Source: Microbacterium faecale
GTDB taxonomy: Bacteria; Actinomycetota; Actinomycetes; Actinomycetales; Microbacteriaceae
Assembly (NCBI RefSeq): GCF_014640975.1
Contig: NZ_BMHO01000001.1
Location: forward strand, 1,374,166-1,438,165
Length of the DNA stretch: 64,000 nucleotides
Direction of reading: 5' to 3'
The notes under the pieces are model-generated. The model was given only the letters and a program-made list of their open reading frames with translations. It was not told the origin of the DNA and did not search any database. How positions within the stretch are numbered: the first letter of the stretch is position 1; each line of letters opens with the position of its first letter. Of the stretch, positions 26,570-34,337 are shown in pieces. The position numbers were made by a program, and so were the translations under genes.

Positions 26570-27040
26570 ATGACGAGCCAGCAGATCAGCATCGCGCACG
26601 ACGACACCCGTTGTCGCGCACGGCGCCACGCCCGCGCTCAGCACCTCGTCGTCGCTGACGAGACGACCCTCGTGGATGTCGAGCTTCTGCTCGCGACATT
26701 GCCGCTGTGCGCGTCGGGTCGCGTGTTCCTCGAGGTTCCCGACGCGTCGTGGATCGGTCGCATCTCCGCGCCCCCGCGGATGACGGTCACGTGGCTCGAT
26801 CGCTCGGCACGCCGCGGTGCCCCCGGCACCAGCGCACTGTGCAAGCGCGGCGTCGCGATTACGCGCGCGGCCATCGCATACGCGGACGAAATGCTGTGCG
26901 ACGAGAGCGCATCCGCGACGCACGTCACTCTGCTGGGTGGCTACCTCGCGACGGCCGATATCGTCGAGCACCTCACCGGCGAGATCGGCATCGATCGCTC
27001 CGCCATCACGGTGCGCGACGCGCTCGCCGCGTACGTCTGA
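26570..27040 (+). CDS. SIP (siderophore-interacting protein) C-terminal domain protein
   Basis: A 156-residue protein resembling the NAD(P)H-binding C-terminal half of siderophore-interacting flavoproteins (ViuB/FpvU type), without the FAD-binding barrel. The stretch HLVVADETTLVDVELLLATL, then GRVFLEVPDASWIG and VTWLDRS with the CKRG and ADEMLC segments, fit this domain. Standalone SIP domains occur in actinobacteria; the full protein reduces Fe3+-siderophores in the cytoplasm, but this half alone could not bind FAD in the known way. Regulation by iron is suggested by the iron box upstream. It converges with the arginase-like gene, 3 bp apart. Confidence 0.72.
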   Translation: MTSQQISIAHDDTRCRARRHARAQHLVVADETTLVDVELLLATLPLCASGRVFLEVPDASWIGRISAPPRMTVTWLDRSARRGAPGTSALCKRGVAITRAAIAYADEMLCDESASATHVTLLGGYLATADIVEHLTGEIGIDRSAITVRDALAAYV

Positions 27041-27043
27041 GCC

Positions 27044-27868
27044 TCACGCCTTCGCGAGGGCGCCGATCACGCGAAGGATCGTGCCGAGGTCGTCTACTGC
27101 CTCGGCCGGCGAGTGCGGCGCGAAGCCGACGATCGAGGCTCCGACGAGCGCGAAGCGCTCACGGAGAGCGCCGATGGCCGCGATGAGCGTGGTCGGCTCC
27201 ATGCCGAATGGCTGCGCGTCGGGGACACCCGTGATTCGACTGGGGTCGAGGACGCCGAGGTCGATATGGACGAACACGTCGGACGCTCCGGTCCCCGCAA
27301 CGGCATCGGTGATCGTCTCAGCCGAGGCGTCGGCCGAGACGAGGTGCATCCCACGGTCCGCGATGACCTCGGCTTCGTCGTCCTCGTAGGCGCGCGTCCC
27401 GATGAGGACGACGTTCCCCGCGTGCACGGCGTCGCGGTCGAGCGCGAGCCCCTCCGGTCCCTCCCCGAGAACCGACCGCAGTGCACCCTGTTCGTAAGCG
27501 ATCGGGGTGGCCGGATCCGGAACGTGCAACCCGGCGTGCGCGTCGAACCACGCGACGGCGAGCTCGGCGCGCGCAGCGTGTCCGATCGCGGGAACGGCGA
27601 CGCCGCCGTCGCCGCCGATGACGACGAGGCGCTCCTCCGCGCCCCCGAACCCGTCGAGTTCCTCCGCGAGATGTCTCGCCACCCGACGCAGGGTGCTCGC
27701 GCGGAGCACGCCTGTCTCGAGACTCTCGCCAGCTTCGAAGGGCACCTCGACGCGATGCGTCGCCGCGCTCGGGAGATCACCGGCGATCGCTTCCGCGCCG
27801 TCGATGAGCGCCATCGCGCGGGTCGAGCGGGAGCCCTGCCACTGGGGGACGACGATGAAGCGTGCCAT
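27044..27868 (-). CDS. arginase/agmatinase-fold protein with degenerate metal site
   Basis: A 274-residue protein with the ureohydrolase fold. The three metal motifs are recognisable but altered: GGDG at 85-88 (family GGDH), DAHAG at 109-113 (family DAHxD) and DLGVLDP from 203 (family DxDxxDP). Thus the ligands corresponding to the first His, the third Asp of the second motif and the second Asp of the last motif are Gly88, Gly113 and Gly205, while Asp109, His111 and Asp203 remain. Three of six manganese ligands are lost, so arginase or agmatinase activity is unlikely. It may be a binding or regulatory relative. The rest of the fold is well kept, so it is not obviously a decaying gene. It lies downstream of pspA but past a terminator-like hairpin. 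Confidence 0.8.
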   Translation of the reverse strand: MARFIVVPQWQGSRSTRAMALIDGAEAIAGDLPSAATHRVEVPFEAGESLETGVLRASTLRRVARHLAEELDGFGGAEERLVVIGGDGGVAVPAIGHAARAELAVAWFDAHAGLHVPDPATPIAYEQGALRSVLGEGPEGLALDRDAVHAGNVVLIGTRAYEDDEAEVIADRGMHLVSADASAETITDAVAGTGASDVFVHIDLGVLDPSRITGVPDAQPFGMEPTTLIAAIGALRERFALVGASIVGFAPHSPAEAVDDLGTILRVIGALAKA

Positions 27869-27902
27869 GGCGATATCTTCCTCTTTTCGTGCTGTGAACG
27901 AA

Positions 27903-27944
27903 ACGGCCGGGGCCGAGACCCGTTCAGGTCGCGTCCCCGGCCGT
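27903..27944 (-). terminator. pspA terminator hairpin
   Basis: Perfect 10-bp arms (27903-27912 and 27935-27944) begin 9 bp past the pspA stop codon on the minus strand. It sits between pspA and the arginase-like gene. Confidence 0.55.
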
Positions 27945-27952
27945 CTGCGTCG

Positions 27953-28690
27953 TCAGCCTGCGGTGATGGATCCGCTGTTGCCGCCCGACTTGAGTGCGGC
28001 CAGCCGCGCCTCGACCTCGGTGAGCTCACCGACGTCCTCGAGCGACTCGAACTGCGCGTCGAGCGAGGAGGCGCTGAGCTCAGCCTTGCCCGCGGCGAGC
28101 GACTCCTGGCGGCGGACCTTCTCCTCGAAGCGGCCCAGTTCGCTCGTCGGGTCCATGACGTCGACCGACTTGACGGCGTCGTGGACCTTGTTCTGCGCGT
28201 CGGCGACCTTCGCGCGCGACACGAGCTCGTTGCGCTTGCCCTTGAGCTGCTCGAGCTTCTGCTTCATGCCGTTGAGGCCGTCCTTGAGCTTGTCGACGAC
28301 GACCTGCTGCTGCTGGATCTGCGGCTCGACGGCTCTGACCTCGTTCTCCGTCTGCACCTGGCGCTGCAGGGCGACCTTTGCGAGGTTGTCGAACTTGTCG
28401 GCGCCGGCGCTGTCGCCCGCCGCCCGGAGCTCATCGCCCTTGCGGCTCGCGGCGAGGGCCTTGTTGCCCCACTCCGTCGCGGCCTTCTTGTCTTCTTCCG
28501 TGTCGCGCTCGAGCAGCCGCAACTGGCCGATCGTCTCAGCGATCGCAGATTCCGCGTCCGCGATGTTGTTGGTGTAGTCCCGCACGAGCTGGTCGAGCAT
28601 CTTCTCAGGATCCTCGGCCTGGTCGATGAGGGAGTTGACGTTGGCGCGGATCAGCGTGGAGATCCGCCCGAAGATGGACTGCTTGCTCAT
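27953..28690 (-). CDS. pspA: PspA/IM30-family membrane-stress protein
   Basis: A 245-residue protein of the ESCRT-III-related PspA/Vipp1 family, which coats and stabilises stressed membranes. The N-terminal helix MSKQSIFGRISTLIRANVNS is amphipathic, followed by LIDQAEDPEKMLDQLVRDY (the family signature) and long coiled-coil helices to about 220. The start at 28690 has an AAAGG ribosome binding site; the longer open frame upstream is not conserved. It lies 70 bp downstream of the TPM/coiled-coil membrane protein, a common pairing in actinobacteria. Confidence 0.94.
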   Translation of the reverse strand: MSKQSIFGRISTLIRANVNSLIDQAEDPEKMLDQLVRDYTNNIADAESAIAETIGQLRLLERDTEEDKKAATEWGNKALAASRKGDELRAAGDSAGADKFDNLAKVALQRQVQTENEVRAVEPQIQQQQVVVDKLKDGLNGMKQKLEQLKGKRNELVSRAKVADAQNKVHDAVKSVDVMDPTSELGRFEEKVRRQESLAAGKAELSASSLDAQFESLEDVGELTEVEARLAALKSGGNSGSITAG

Positions 28691-28760
28691 ATCGAGTGCC
28701 TTTCGCGGTGAAGGGATGGAAACGGTGGGGTCAGTGTGTCGAATTGGGTTATGTGCGGGG

Positions 28761-30731
28761 TCAGAAGCGCCGACCTCCTCCGCTGCGGCCGCGGCTGGCG
28801 CTGAAACCGCCACCGCTCCGACCGCGTCCGCCGATCCCGGAGCTGAAACCGCGTGACGAGTGACCCCAGCCGGACCCGCGGCGGGAGCCTCCTGACAGGG
28901 CACTGCCGATGAGACCGCCCACGATGCCGCCGACGATGTTGCCGCCCATGCCGCCGCCGGCGTTCATGCCGTAGCCGCCTGCGCTGTACCGGCGTACGTC
29001 GGCGCGCGCGGCCGACGCGGCCTGATGCGCGATGTCGCGTGCGCGGCGAGCGTCGCGCAGCGCCGAATCGGGGTCTGTCGGGCGCAGGTCGTGTGCACGG
29101 TCGAGCAGGGTGCGCGCCTGCGCCAGCCGGGCGCGGGCCGAGGAACCGACCCCGCCGCGCAGTGTGCGCACGAGTGTGTCTGCGGAGGAGAGCTGCCCGG
29201 TCGCCTGGCGGATGGCCTGATCGAGTTGTTGCTCGCTCCGTCGCCGGGCCTCCGCCGCTTCGCGCGCGGAACCGATCGCGGCATCCATCTGTTCGTTCGC
29301 CTGGTCGAGCTCCTGTGCAAGGAGGAGCGGGGTGCGTGCGGTGCCGGAAAGGTTCTCTCGAGCCGCGGCGATGTGAGCGCGGGCGGCGTCGACGGCGCGG
29401 GCCAGCGCGCCCGTCGGGTCTTCCATCGACTGCGCCTGTGCAATGTCGCTCTCGAGGTCGGCGAGCGTCTCACGCGCCCCGGCTTCGGCGTCGCGGAACG
29501 CCTCTTCGAGGCGCGCGGCGGCTTCCGCCAAGTCAAGCGCCTGGGCAAGAGCCTGCTCGGCCTCGTGGAGGTCGAGGGCGGCCTCACCCGCGTTGTCTGC
29601 GTCGAGATGCTCGCGCGCTTCCGCGAGCCGCACATCGACGAACTCCAGGCGAGCCGCCGCCTGCTCGTCGTTGTCCTCGACGTCGTCGAGGGCGGGGGAG
29701 GCGTAGGTCTCGCGCAGTCGGGCGAGGTCGGAGGCGGCCCGTTCCGGGGCGTCGGCGGCGGCAGCGCGCTCGGACGTGAGGCGCTCAAGCGCCTGCGGCG
29801 CATTGCGTGACAGCGCGCGCAGCTCATCGAAGCTCTCGGCCTTCGCGTCGAGAGCCTGGTCGGATCGCTCGAGCAGCGTGATGATCTCCTCGTACAGCTC
29901 GTGCTGCTGTGCCAGGGTCTCGGGCGTCTCGTCGTCGAGACGCTGCTGGATCGCGAACGCCGTGTCGAGGGCGCCGCGCGCCTCGCGCAGCGCCTCGCGG
30001 AACTCGACGACGGCGTCCGCACCGAACTCCGCGACGGCGAACCCGACCTCCTGCTCGGCCGTGCGCAGCGAATCATCCATGTCGACGAGAAGCGCCGAGG
30101 CCTCGGACCGGAGGCGATCCACATCGGCGGTGAGCTGCTCGCGAGCGGCGGCCGCTTCGCGGCGCTTCTTCGCCCTGCGCGCGACGCCGAGCCCCACGAT
30201 GACGATGACCGCGACCACCACGAGACCGCCGACGACCCACCACACGGTGTAGTTCGGCTGGGATCGCTCTTGCAGCTCGTCGGCCGCCGCGTCGACCGCG
30301 CCGACCCAGTCGTTCGAGCTGAGGGCGGCGCCGGCCGCCTGTTCGATGCTCACGAGCGTCTGCTCGCTGAGCGCGCCTTCCGCGGGTGCTGACAGGTACA
30401 GCTGTCGACCCTCTGTGGCGATCGCGAGCAGATACTGGCCGGCCCCGAGGCCGTTCGATTCGGCTGTCTGATCGGCCCAGGAGGCGCTGTCGGTCGGGTT
30501 CGTGAAGTCGTCGACGAACACCACCCACAGCTGCACATCGCTTCCCGCGGCGAGCCCTTCGAGGCGCTCGTTCGCAGCGCGCTCCTCGCCGTCGCTGAGC
30601 ACGTCGGATGCGTCGTGCACGTAGCCGCTGCCGAGCGAGGGCGGATCTGTCGCCCACGCGGTCGCGGGCGCGAGAACGAGTGCGAGGCCGGCGCCGAGCG
30701 CGGCGACCCAGCGAATGAGCGTGTTGCGCAT
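28761..30731 (-). CDS. TPM-domain membrane protein with long coiled coil and Gly/Ser tail
   Basis: A 656-residue protein. Signal peptide about 1-27 (ending ATAWA), TPM/YgcG domain about 35-155 (YVHDASDVLSDGEERAANERL, then a hydrophobic VVFVDDF strand), one membrane helix about 167-188, then roughly 370 residues of Ala/Glu/Arg-rich coiled coil (about 195-565), and a C-terminal tail of Gly, Ser and Arg (about 570-656) with a hydrophobic glycine zipper (GGNIVGGIVGGLIGSAL). TPM domains occur in photosystem repair proteins and in membrane proteins of unknown role. Followed by pspA, it is probably a membrane-stress partner: coiled coil inside the cell, TPM domain outside. Confidence 0.88.
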   Translation of the reverse strand: MRNTLIRWVAALGAGLALVLAPATAWATDPPSLGSGYVHDASDVLSDGEERAANERLEGLAAGSDVQLWVVFVDDFTNPTDSASWADQTAESNGLGAGQYLLAIATEGRQLYLSAPAEGALSEQTLVSIEQAAGAALSSNDWVGAVDAAADELQERSQPNYTVWWVVGGLVVVAVIVIVGLGVARRAKKRREAAAAREQLTADVDRLRSEASALLVDMDDSLRTAEQEVGFAVAEFGADAVVEFREALREARGALDTAFAIQQRLDDETPETLAQQHELYEEIITLLERSDQALDAKAESFDELRALSRNAPQALERLTSERAAAADAPERAASDLARLRETYASPALDDVEDNDEQAAARLEFVDVRLAEAREHLDADNAGEAALDLHEAEQALAQALDLAEAAARLEEAFRDAEAGARETLADLESDIAQAQSMEDPTGALARAVDAARAHIAAARENLSGTARTPLLLAQELDQANEQMDAAIGSAREAAEARRRSEQQLDQAIRQATGQLSSADTLVRTLRGGVGSSARARLAQARTLLDRAHDLRPTDPDSALRDARRARDIAHQAASAARADVRRYSAGGYGMNAGGGMGGNIVGGIVGGLIGSALSGGSRRGSGWGHSSRGFSSGIGGRGRSGGGFSASRGRSGGGRRF

Positions 30732-30819
30732 TGTTCCCCCTTCGGAGCGTCTCCTTCGATCCTAGAGAGGGCGTGAGACATGGGGAGGTCGTTCACCCGG
30801 AAATCACCCGCGGGACGCG

Positions 30820-30825
30820 TACGCT
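30820..30825 (+). promoter_or_regulatory. -10 box of a leaderless promoter (DUF3097 gene)
   Basis: TACGCT ends 7 nt before the ATG at 30833. The same hexamer at the same distance precedes trmB (31715-31720). Confidence 0.45.
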
Positions 30826-30832
30826 GACGGTG

Positions 30833-31684
30833 ATGTTCGAAGACAGGTACGGATCCGATGTGCTCGCGCCCGGCTGGCAGCAGAAGGGCAAGAAGGTTTC
30901 GCGTCCCGTTCCGGCGGAGCGCGACCTGGTGGTCGAGGTCGCGGGGGACGGGTGGTGCGGGGCCGTCACTCGCGTCGAGGCGGGGATGGTCGAGCTCGAG
31001 GACTGGAAGGGGCGTCGGCGTTCGTTTCCGCTCGGCGCCGGTTTCCTCATCGATGGCGAACCCGTGCGCCTCGAGAAGGCGTCGGCCGCGGCGCGCGGCC
31101 GCACGCGCACGGCGTCCGGCTCCTTCGCGGCGGACGACGGCAGGGCGCGGGTTGCGCGACCGAGCCGCATCCTCGTCGAGGGCAAGCACGACGCCGAGCT
31201 CGTCGAGAAGGTGTGGGGTGCCGACCTGCGCGCCGAAGGCGTGGTCGTCGAGTTCCTCCAGGGTCTCGACCTCCTCGAAGAGGTGCTGGCCACAGAGCCG
31301 CCGGACGCGACCCGGCGCTACGGCGTGCTCGTCGACCACCTCGTCGACGGGTCGAAGGAGCAGCGCATCTCGTCCCGGATCCTTGCCGGCCCGCACGGCC
31401 GGCACCTGAAGATCGTCGGGCACCCATTCGTCGACGTGTGGCAGTGCGTGAAGCCGTCCGCGTTGGGGATCCCGGCGTGGCCGGTCGTGCCGCGCGGGCA
31501 GGACTGGAAGACCGGCATCTGCCGCGGACTCGGATGGCCCGCCTCGTCACCCGAGGACATCGGTATCGCGTGGCAGCGGATCCTGTCGCGCGTGACGACG
31601 TTCCGAGATCTGGAACCGGAGTTGCTCGGCCGCGTCGAGGAGCTCATCGACTTCGTGACGGTCGATGGCGCGGATCCTCACTGA
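30833..31684 (+). CDS. DUF3097 family protein
   Basis: A 283-residue actinobacterial protein of unknown function. It starts MFEDRYGSDVLAPGWQ, typical for the family, has a small beta-rich N-terminal region to about 80, then ILVEGKHDAELVEKVWGADLR, GLDLLEEVL and a VLVDHLVDGSKE segment. The EGKHD, and later DH and KPS, acidic/basic pattern resembles a Toprim-like fold, but this is only a visual likeness. The frame is open to 30731, but the ATG at 30833 fits the family N-terminus and the promoter. A GTG at 30830 is one codon away. Confidence 0.85.
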   Translation: MFEDRYGSDVLAPGWQQKGKKVSRPVPAERDLVVEVAGDGWCGAVTRVEAGMVELEDWKGRRRSFPLGAGFLIDGEPVRLEKASAAARGRTRTASGSFAADDGRARVARPSRILVEGKHDAELVEKVWGADLRAEGVVVEFLQGLDLLEEVLATEPPDATRRYGVLVDHLVDGSKEQRISSRILAGPHGRHLKIVGHPFVDVWQCVKPSALGIPAWPVVPRGQDWKTGICRGLGWPASSPEDIGIAWQRILSRVTTFRDLEPELLGRVEELIDFVTVDGADPH

Positions 31685-31714
31685 CGTGCGCCGCGAGGAC
31701 TCAGCGGTGCCGCG

Positions 31715-31720
31715 TACGCT
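31715..31720 (+). promoter_or_regulatory. -10 box of a leaderless promoter (trmB)
   Basis: TACGCT ends 7 nt before the trmB ATG (31728), with no Shine-Dalgarno sequence. Confidence 0.45.
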
Positions 31721-31727
31721 GTCAGGC

Positions 31728-32450
31728 ATGACCGAACCCGGTACGCGCCGCTCAGGATCCGTCTCTTTTGTGCGCCGAAACGGCCGCATCTCCTCGGCGC
31801 AGGAACGCGCGTGGAGCGAGCTTGCGCCGACGTACGTCGTCGAGGTCCCGCGCGACGTCGCACAGACGTCCGTCCATCCCGATGCCCGGCTCATTCCCTC
31901 GGAGGAATATGGCCGCACCGCGCCGCTCGTCGTGGAGATCGGCACGGGGCAGGGCCATGCGATCATGCACGCGGCCGAGGCGCACCCGGAGATCGATCTG
32001 CTGGGTGTCGAGGTGTACCGCGGTGGGATCGCGCGGACGATGCTCGAGGCGGAGAAGGCGGGGCTGACGAACCTGCGCCTGATCGAGGCGAACGCCCCTG
32101 AGGTGCTCGCGACGCTGTTGCCGGAAGGGTCCGCCGACGAGGTACGCATCTTCTTCCCCGACCCGTGGCACAAGAAGCGTCACCACAAGCGCCGCATGAT
32201 CAGTCCCGGCTTCGGACGGCTCGCCGGGCGTGCGCTCCGCGACGGCGGGCTGCTGCGTCTGGCCACCGACTGGGAGGACTACGCCCTGCAGATGCGGGAG
32301 GTGCTCGACGACGAACCGGAGTTCGCACGCGCCTTCGAAGGCGATTGGGCCGACCGCTTCACTGGGCGGCCGATGACCGCGTTCGAGCGCAAGGGGATCG
32401 ACAAGGGCCGCGAGATCCGCGACCTGACCTACCGACGCGTCGAGAGGTAA
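31728..32450 (+). CDS. trmB: tRNA (guanine-N7-)-methyltransferase
   Basis: A 240-residue SAM-dependent enzyme that methylates G46 in the variable loop of tRNAs. The SAM motif is VEIGTGQGHA (about 69-78), LLGVEVYRGG follows, and the family-specific FFPDPWHKKRHHKRR (about 142-156) and TGRPMTAFERKGI segments are intact. The first 60 residues, including the SFVRRNGRIS stretch, are typical of actinobacterial TrmB. The next gene begins 3 bp after its stop and is likely co-transcribed. Confidence 0.94.
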   Translation: MTEPGTRRSGSVSFVRRNGRISSAQERAWSELAPTYVVEVPRDVAQTSVHPDARLIPSEEYGRTAPLVVEIGTGQGHAIMHAAEAHPEIDLLGVEVYRGGIARTMLEAEKAGLTNLRLIEANAPEVLATLLPEGSADEVRIFFPDPWHKKRHHKRRMISPGFGRLAGRALRDGGLLRLATDWEDYALQMREVLDDEPEFARAFEGDWADRFTGRPMTAFERKGIDKGREIRDLTYRRVER

Positions 32451-32453
32451 CGC

Positions 32454-33056
32454 ATGACCGGTCGGCAGCGTCTCGTCGTCCGCGGATCCCTCGCATCCGC
32501 GGTCGCGACGCTGCTTGCCGCCATCTCGCACACGCACGGCGGGGGAGCTCCGCCCGCACCCACGATCGTCATCGGCATGGCGGCGCTCCTCGTGTTGCCC
32601 GCCGGCGTGCTGATGGGCGGCACCCGTCCGCCGCATCGGGCGGGCGCCGCGCGGCGCCTCGGACGCATCGCGGCGACGACCGCTGTCGCGCAGCTCGCGT
32701 TCCACGGCATCTTCTCGATCCTCGGATCCCCGGAGGCCGGAACTGCGGTCGCGTCGAGCCATCAGCACGGCGGACTCGCTCACACGGTGGCCGCGAGCGC
32801 GGGGTCGGCGACCGTGCACTCGCCGATGCTCGCGGCGCACATCGGGGCCGCGATCGCGACGGTCGCGATCCTCGCGTACGGCGAAGGCGTACTCTTGCGC
32901 GGCTGGGACTGGGTGCGCGCGTCGCTGCGCGCGCTCGTGTCGACGCGTACGTTCCCGGATGTCCCGCGGGTGCTGGCGAACCGCGTGCCGCGGATCCGAC
33001 TCGCCCCGGTCGCCGCACCCGCGACGGGCGTGCGTGGCCCACCCGCTCTCTCCTGA
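32454..33056 (+). CDS. His-rich multi-pass membrane protein next to ycnI
   Basis: A 200-residue protein of no family I can name. About four hydrophobic segments (roughly 11-25, 37-54, 72-90, 120-145) alternate with His-containing loops: SHTHGGGAPP near 25, SSHQHGGLAH near 103 and HSPMLAAHIG near 122. The C-terminal 55 residues are basic and polar. Potential metal ligands facing the outside and the neighbouring ycnI-like gene suggest a role in copper handling, which is inference. It starts 3 bp after trmB and ends 62 bp before the copper protein gene. Confidence 0.7.
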   Translation: MTGRQRLVVRGSLASAVATLLAAISHTHGGGAPPAPTIVIGMAALLVLPAGVLMGGTRPPHRAGAARRLGRIAATTAVAQLAFHGIFSILGSPEAGTAVASSHQHGGLAHTVAASAGSATVHSPMLAAHIGAAIATVAILAYGEGVLLRGWDWVRASLRALVSTRTFPDVPRVLANRVPRIRLAPVAAPATGVRGPPALS

Positions 33057-33070
33057 GATCACATCATCGT

Positions 33071-33090
33071 CACCGGTCGAAGGACCGGTG
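33071..33090 (+). other. small hairpin in the leader of the ycnI-like gene
   Basis: CACCGGT (33071-33077) and ACCGGTG (33084-33090) form a 7-bp stem with a 6-nt loop, 28 bp before the ATG. It could be a weak terminator or an mRNA-stability element. Confidence 0.35.
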
Positions 33091-33118
33091 CGTTTCGCAT
33101 GCTTTCGAAGGAAGAACT

Positions 33119-33799
33119 ATGAAGAACACGACGAAGAAGATCGTCGTCGGCGCCGCAGTCGGCGCGGCACTCGTCCTCGCCCCCGTCGCCGCGTCGGCGC
33201 ACGTCGGCGTCGACGCGGACGGCGATGCGGTCGCAGGCGGCCAAGCGACCCTCACGTTCGGCTTCAACCACGGGTGCGACGGATCGGCGACGACCGGGCT
33301 CTCAATTGAGATGCCCGACGGGCTGTCCGGTGTGCATCCCATCGCGGGCGCGGGCTGGGCGGTCGACATCGAGCGCGGGGGAGAGGCGGGACGGGTATCG
33401 ACCGTGACATTCACGGCCGAAACGCCCATTCCGGACGCCGCGCGCGGGGAGGCGGAGCTGCTGGTCGGCTTCGCCGACGACGCAGCAGACGCCCTCGCGT
33501 TCCCGGTCGAGCAGGTCTGCGAGGACGGGGCGATCGCATGGAGCGAGGTCGCGGCGGACGGCGAGGATCCTCACGATCTCGACGCTCCTGCGCCCGTGCT
33601 CGAGCTGACGGGACCGCAGGACGGCGAAGCGGGGAACGCGGAGATGGAGCACGAGGACGCGGCTGAGCACGCCCCGGCCGAGGACGACTCGGCGTCCGGC
33701 GGGGGAGGCGCCGTGCCTCTCGCGCTGTCGGGTGTCGCCGTCGTCGTCTCGCTCGCTGCACTCGGTACGTCGATCGTACGCACGCGCCGCAGGGCCTGA
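33119..33799 (+). CDS. YcnI-like (DUF1775) copper-binding surface protein
   Basis: A 226-residue exported protein. The signal peptide (about 1-26) ends VAASA and the mature chain begins HVGVDADG, so the predicted N-terminal residue is His, the ligand used by YcnI of Bacillus to bind Cu(II) together with a Trp and an acidic residue. The GGQATLTFGFNHGCDGSATT segment (about 40-59) and the second Cys (in VEQVCEDG) suit the disulfide form of the family. A C-terminal membrane helix (about 198-220) followed by RTRRR anchors it at the surface. The ATG at 33119 is preceded by AAGGAAGAA. Its partner is probably the His-rich membrane protein upstream. Confidence 0.88.
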   Translation: MKNTTKKIVVGAAVGAALVLAPVAASAHVGVDADGDAVAGGQATLTFGFNHGCDGSATTGLSIEMPDGLSGVHPIAGAGWAVDIERGGEAGRVSTVTFTAETPIPDAARGEAELLVGFADDAADALAFPVEQVCEDGAIAWSEVAADGEDPHDLDAPAPVLELTGPQDGEAGNAEMEHEDAAEHAPAEDDSASGGGGAVPLALSGVAVVVSLAALGTSIVRTRRRA

Positions 33800-33806
33800 T
33801 GACGCA

Positions 33807-33851
33807 GCGGATCTCCCGGTTGCGCCGTTGTGGCTGGACCGGGAGATCCGC
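33807..33851. terminator. bidirectional terminator hairpin
   Basis: Perfect 14-bp arms (33807-33820 and 33838-33851) with a 17-nt loop, between the convergent ycnI-like and VOC genes. Confidence 0.65.
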
Positions 33852-33855
33852 CGGG

Positions 33856-34257
33856 TCACTCCTGGGCGTATGCGGCGAGGAACTCGGCGCTCGGGGCGAT
33901 CGGCTGGATTACGTCGACGAGACAGCCCGGGCCCGCGATGATGAAGTGACGCTGACCGAAGTCCTCGTCGCGCAGGGGAGCGATGAGCTCGTGTCCCTCC
34001 CCGACGAGGCGGTCGTGTACCGCGTCGACGTCGTCGACCTCGACGTTGATGATCACGCCCTGGGCGAGCGCGCGGTGCGCCTCAGGCACGGTCGCATGGT
34101 CGTGCGCGAGCAGCGCGAGCTCGTCGTCGCCCGATCGCAGGCTCACGTACCAGTCGGTCGCGAACGTCGTATCGAACCCGAAGCCGTCCCGGAAGAAGTC
34201 GGCGGCGGCCGTGACATCAGAGCACATGAGCACTGGGTACACGCTTGTCGTGGGCAT
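33856..34257 (-). CDS. VOC-superfamily (glyoxalase/bleomycin-resistance fold) protein
   Basis: A 133-residue single-domain protein with the beta-alpha-beta-beta-beta fold of the vicinal oxygen chelate family. VYPVLMCSDVTAAADFFRDG starts the first module, ELALLAHDHATVPE ends it, and INVEVDDVDAVHDRL begins the second, with FGQRHFIIAGPGCLVDVIQ at the end. These proteins include dioxygenases, glyoxalases and resistance proteins, and the metal site is not clear enough to choose. AAGGAG precedes the ATG at 34257. It is transcribed away from a TetR gene with a shared operator region, so that TetR probably controls it. Confidence 0.85.
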   Translation of the reverse strand: MPTTSVYPVLMCSDVTAAADFFRDGFGFDTTFATDWYVSLRSGDDELALLAHDHATVPEAHRALAQGVIINVEVDDVDAVHDRLVGEGHELIAPLRDEDFGQRHFIIAGPGCLVDVIQPIAPSAEFLAAYAQE

Positions 34258-34268
34258 GAGAGACTCCT

Positions 34269-34320
34269 TTACGTACAGTAAGAATGTAACTGCACCGAAG
34301 ATACGTGCAGTGTGTATGTA
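34269..34320. promoter_or_regulatory. TetR operator region between the VOC and tetR genes
   Basis: TTACGTACA (34269-34277) and TGTATGTAA (34312-34320) form an inverted repeat with one mismatch. The stretch is unusually AT-rich and includes further small palindromes (TGCAC...GTGCA). It lies in the 80-bp divergent gap. Confidence 0.4.
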
Positions 34321-34337
34321 AGCGCAAGGGGGAGATC

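Noticed and set aside
27044-27868. calling the gene agmatinase or arginase
   Set aside because: Three of six manganese ligands are missing, so only the fold is claimed.
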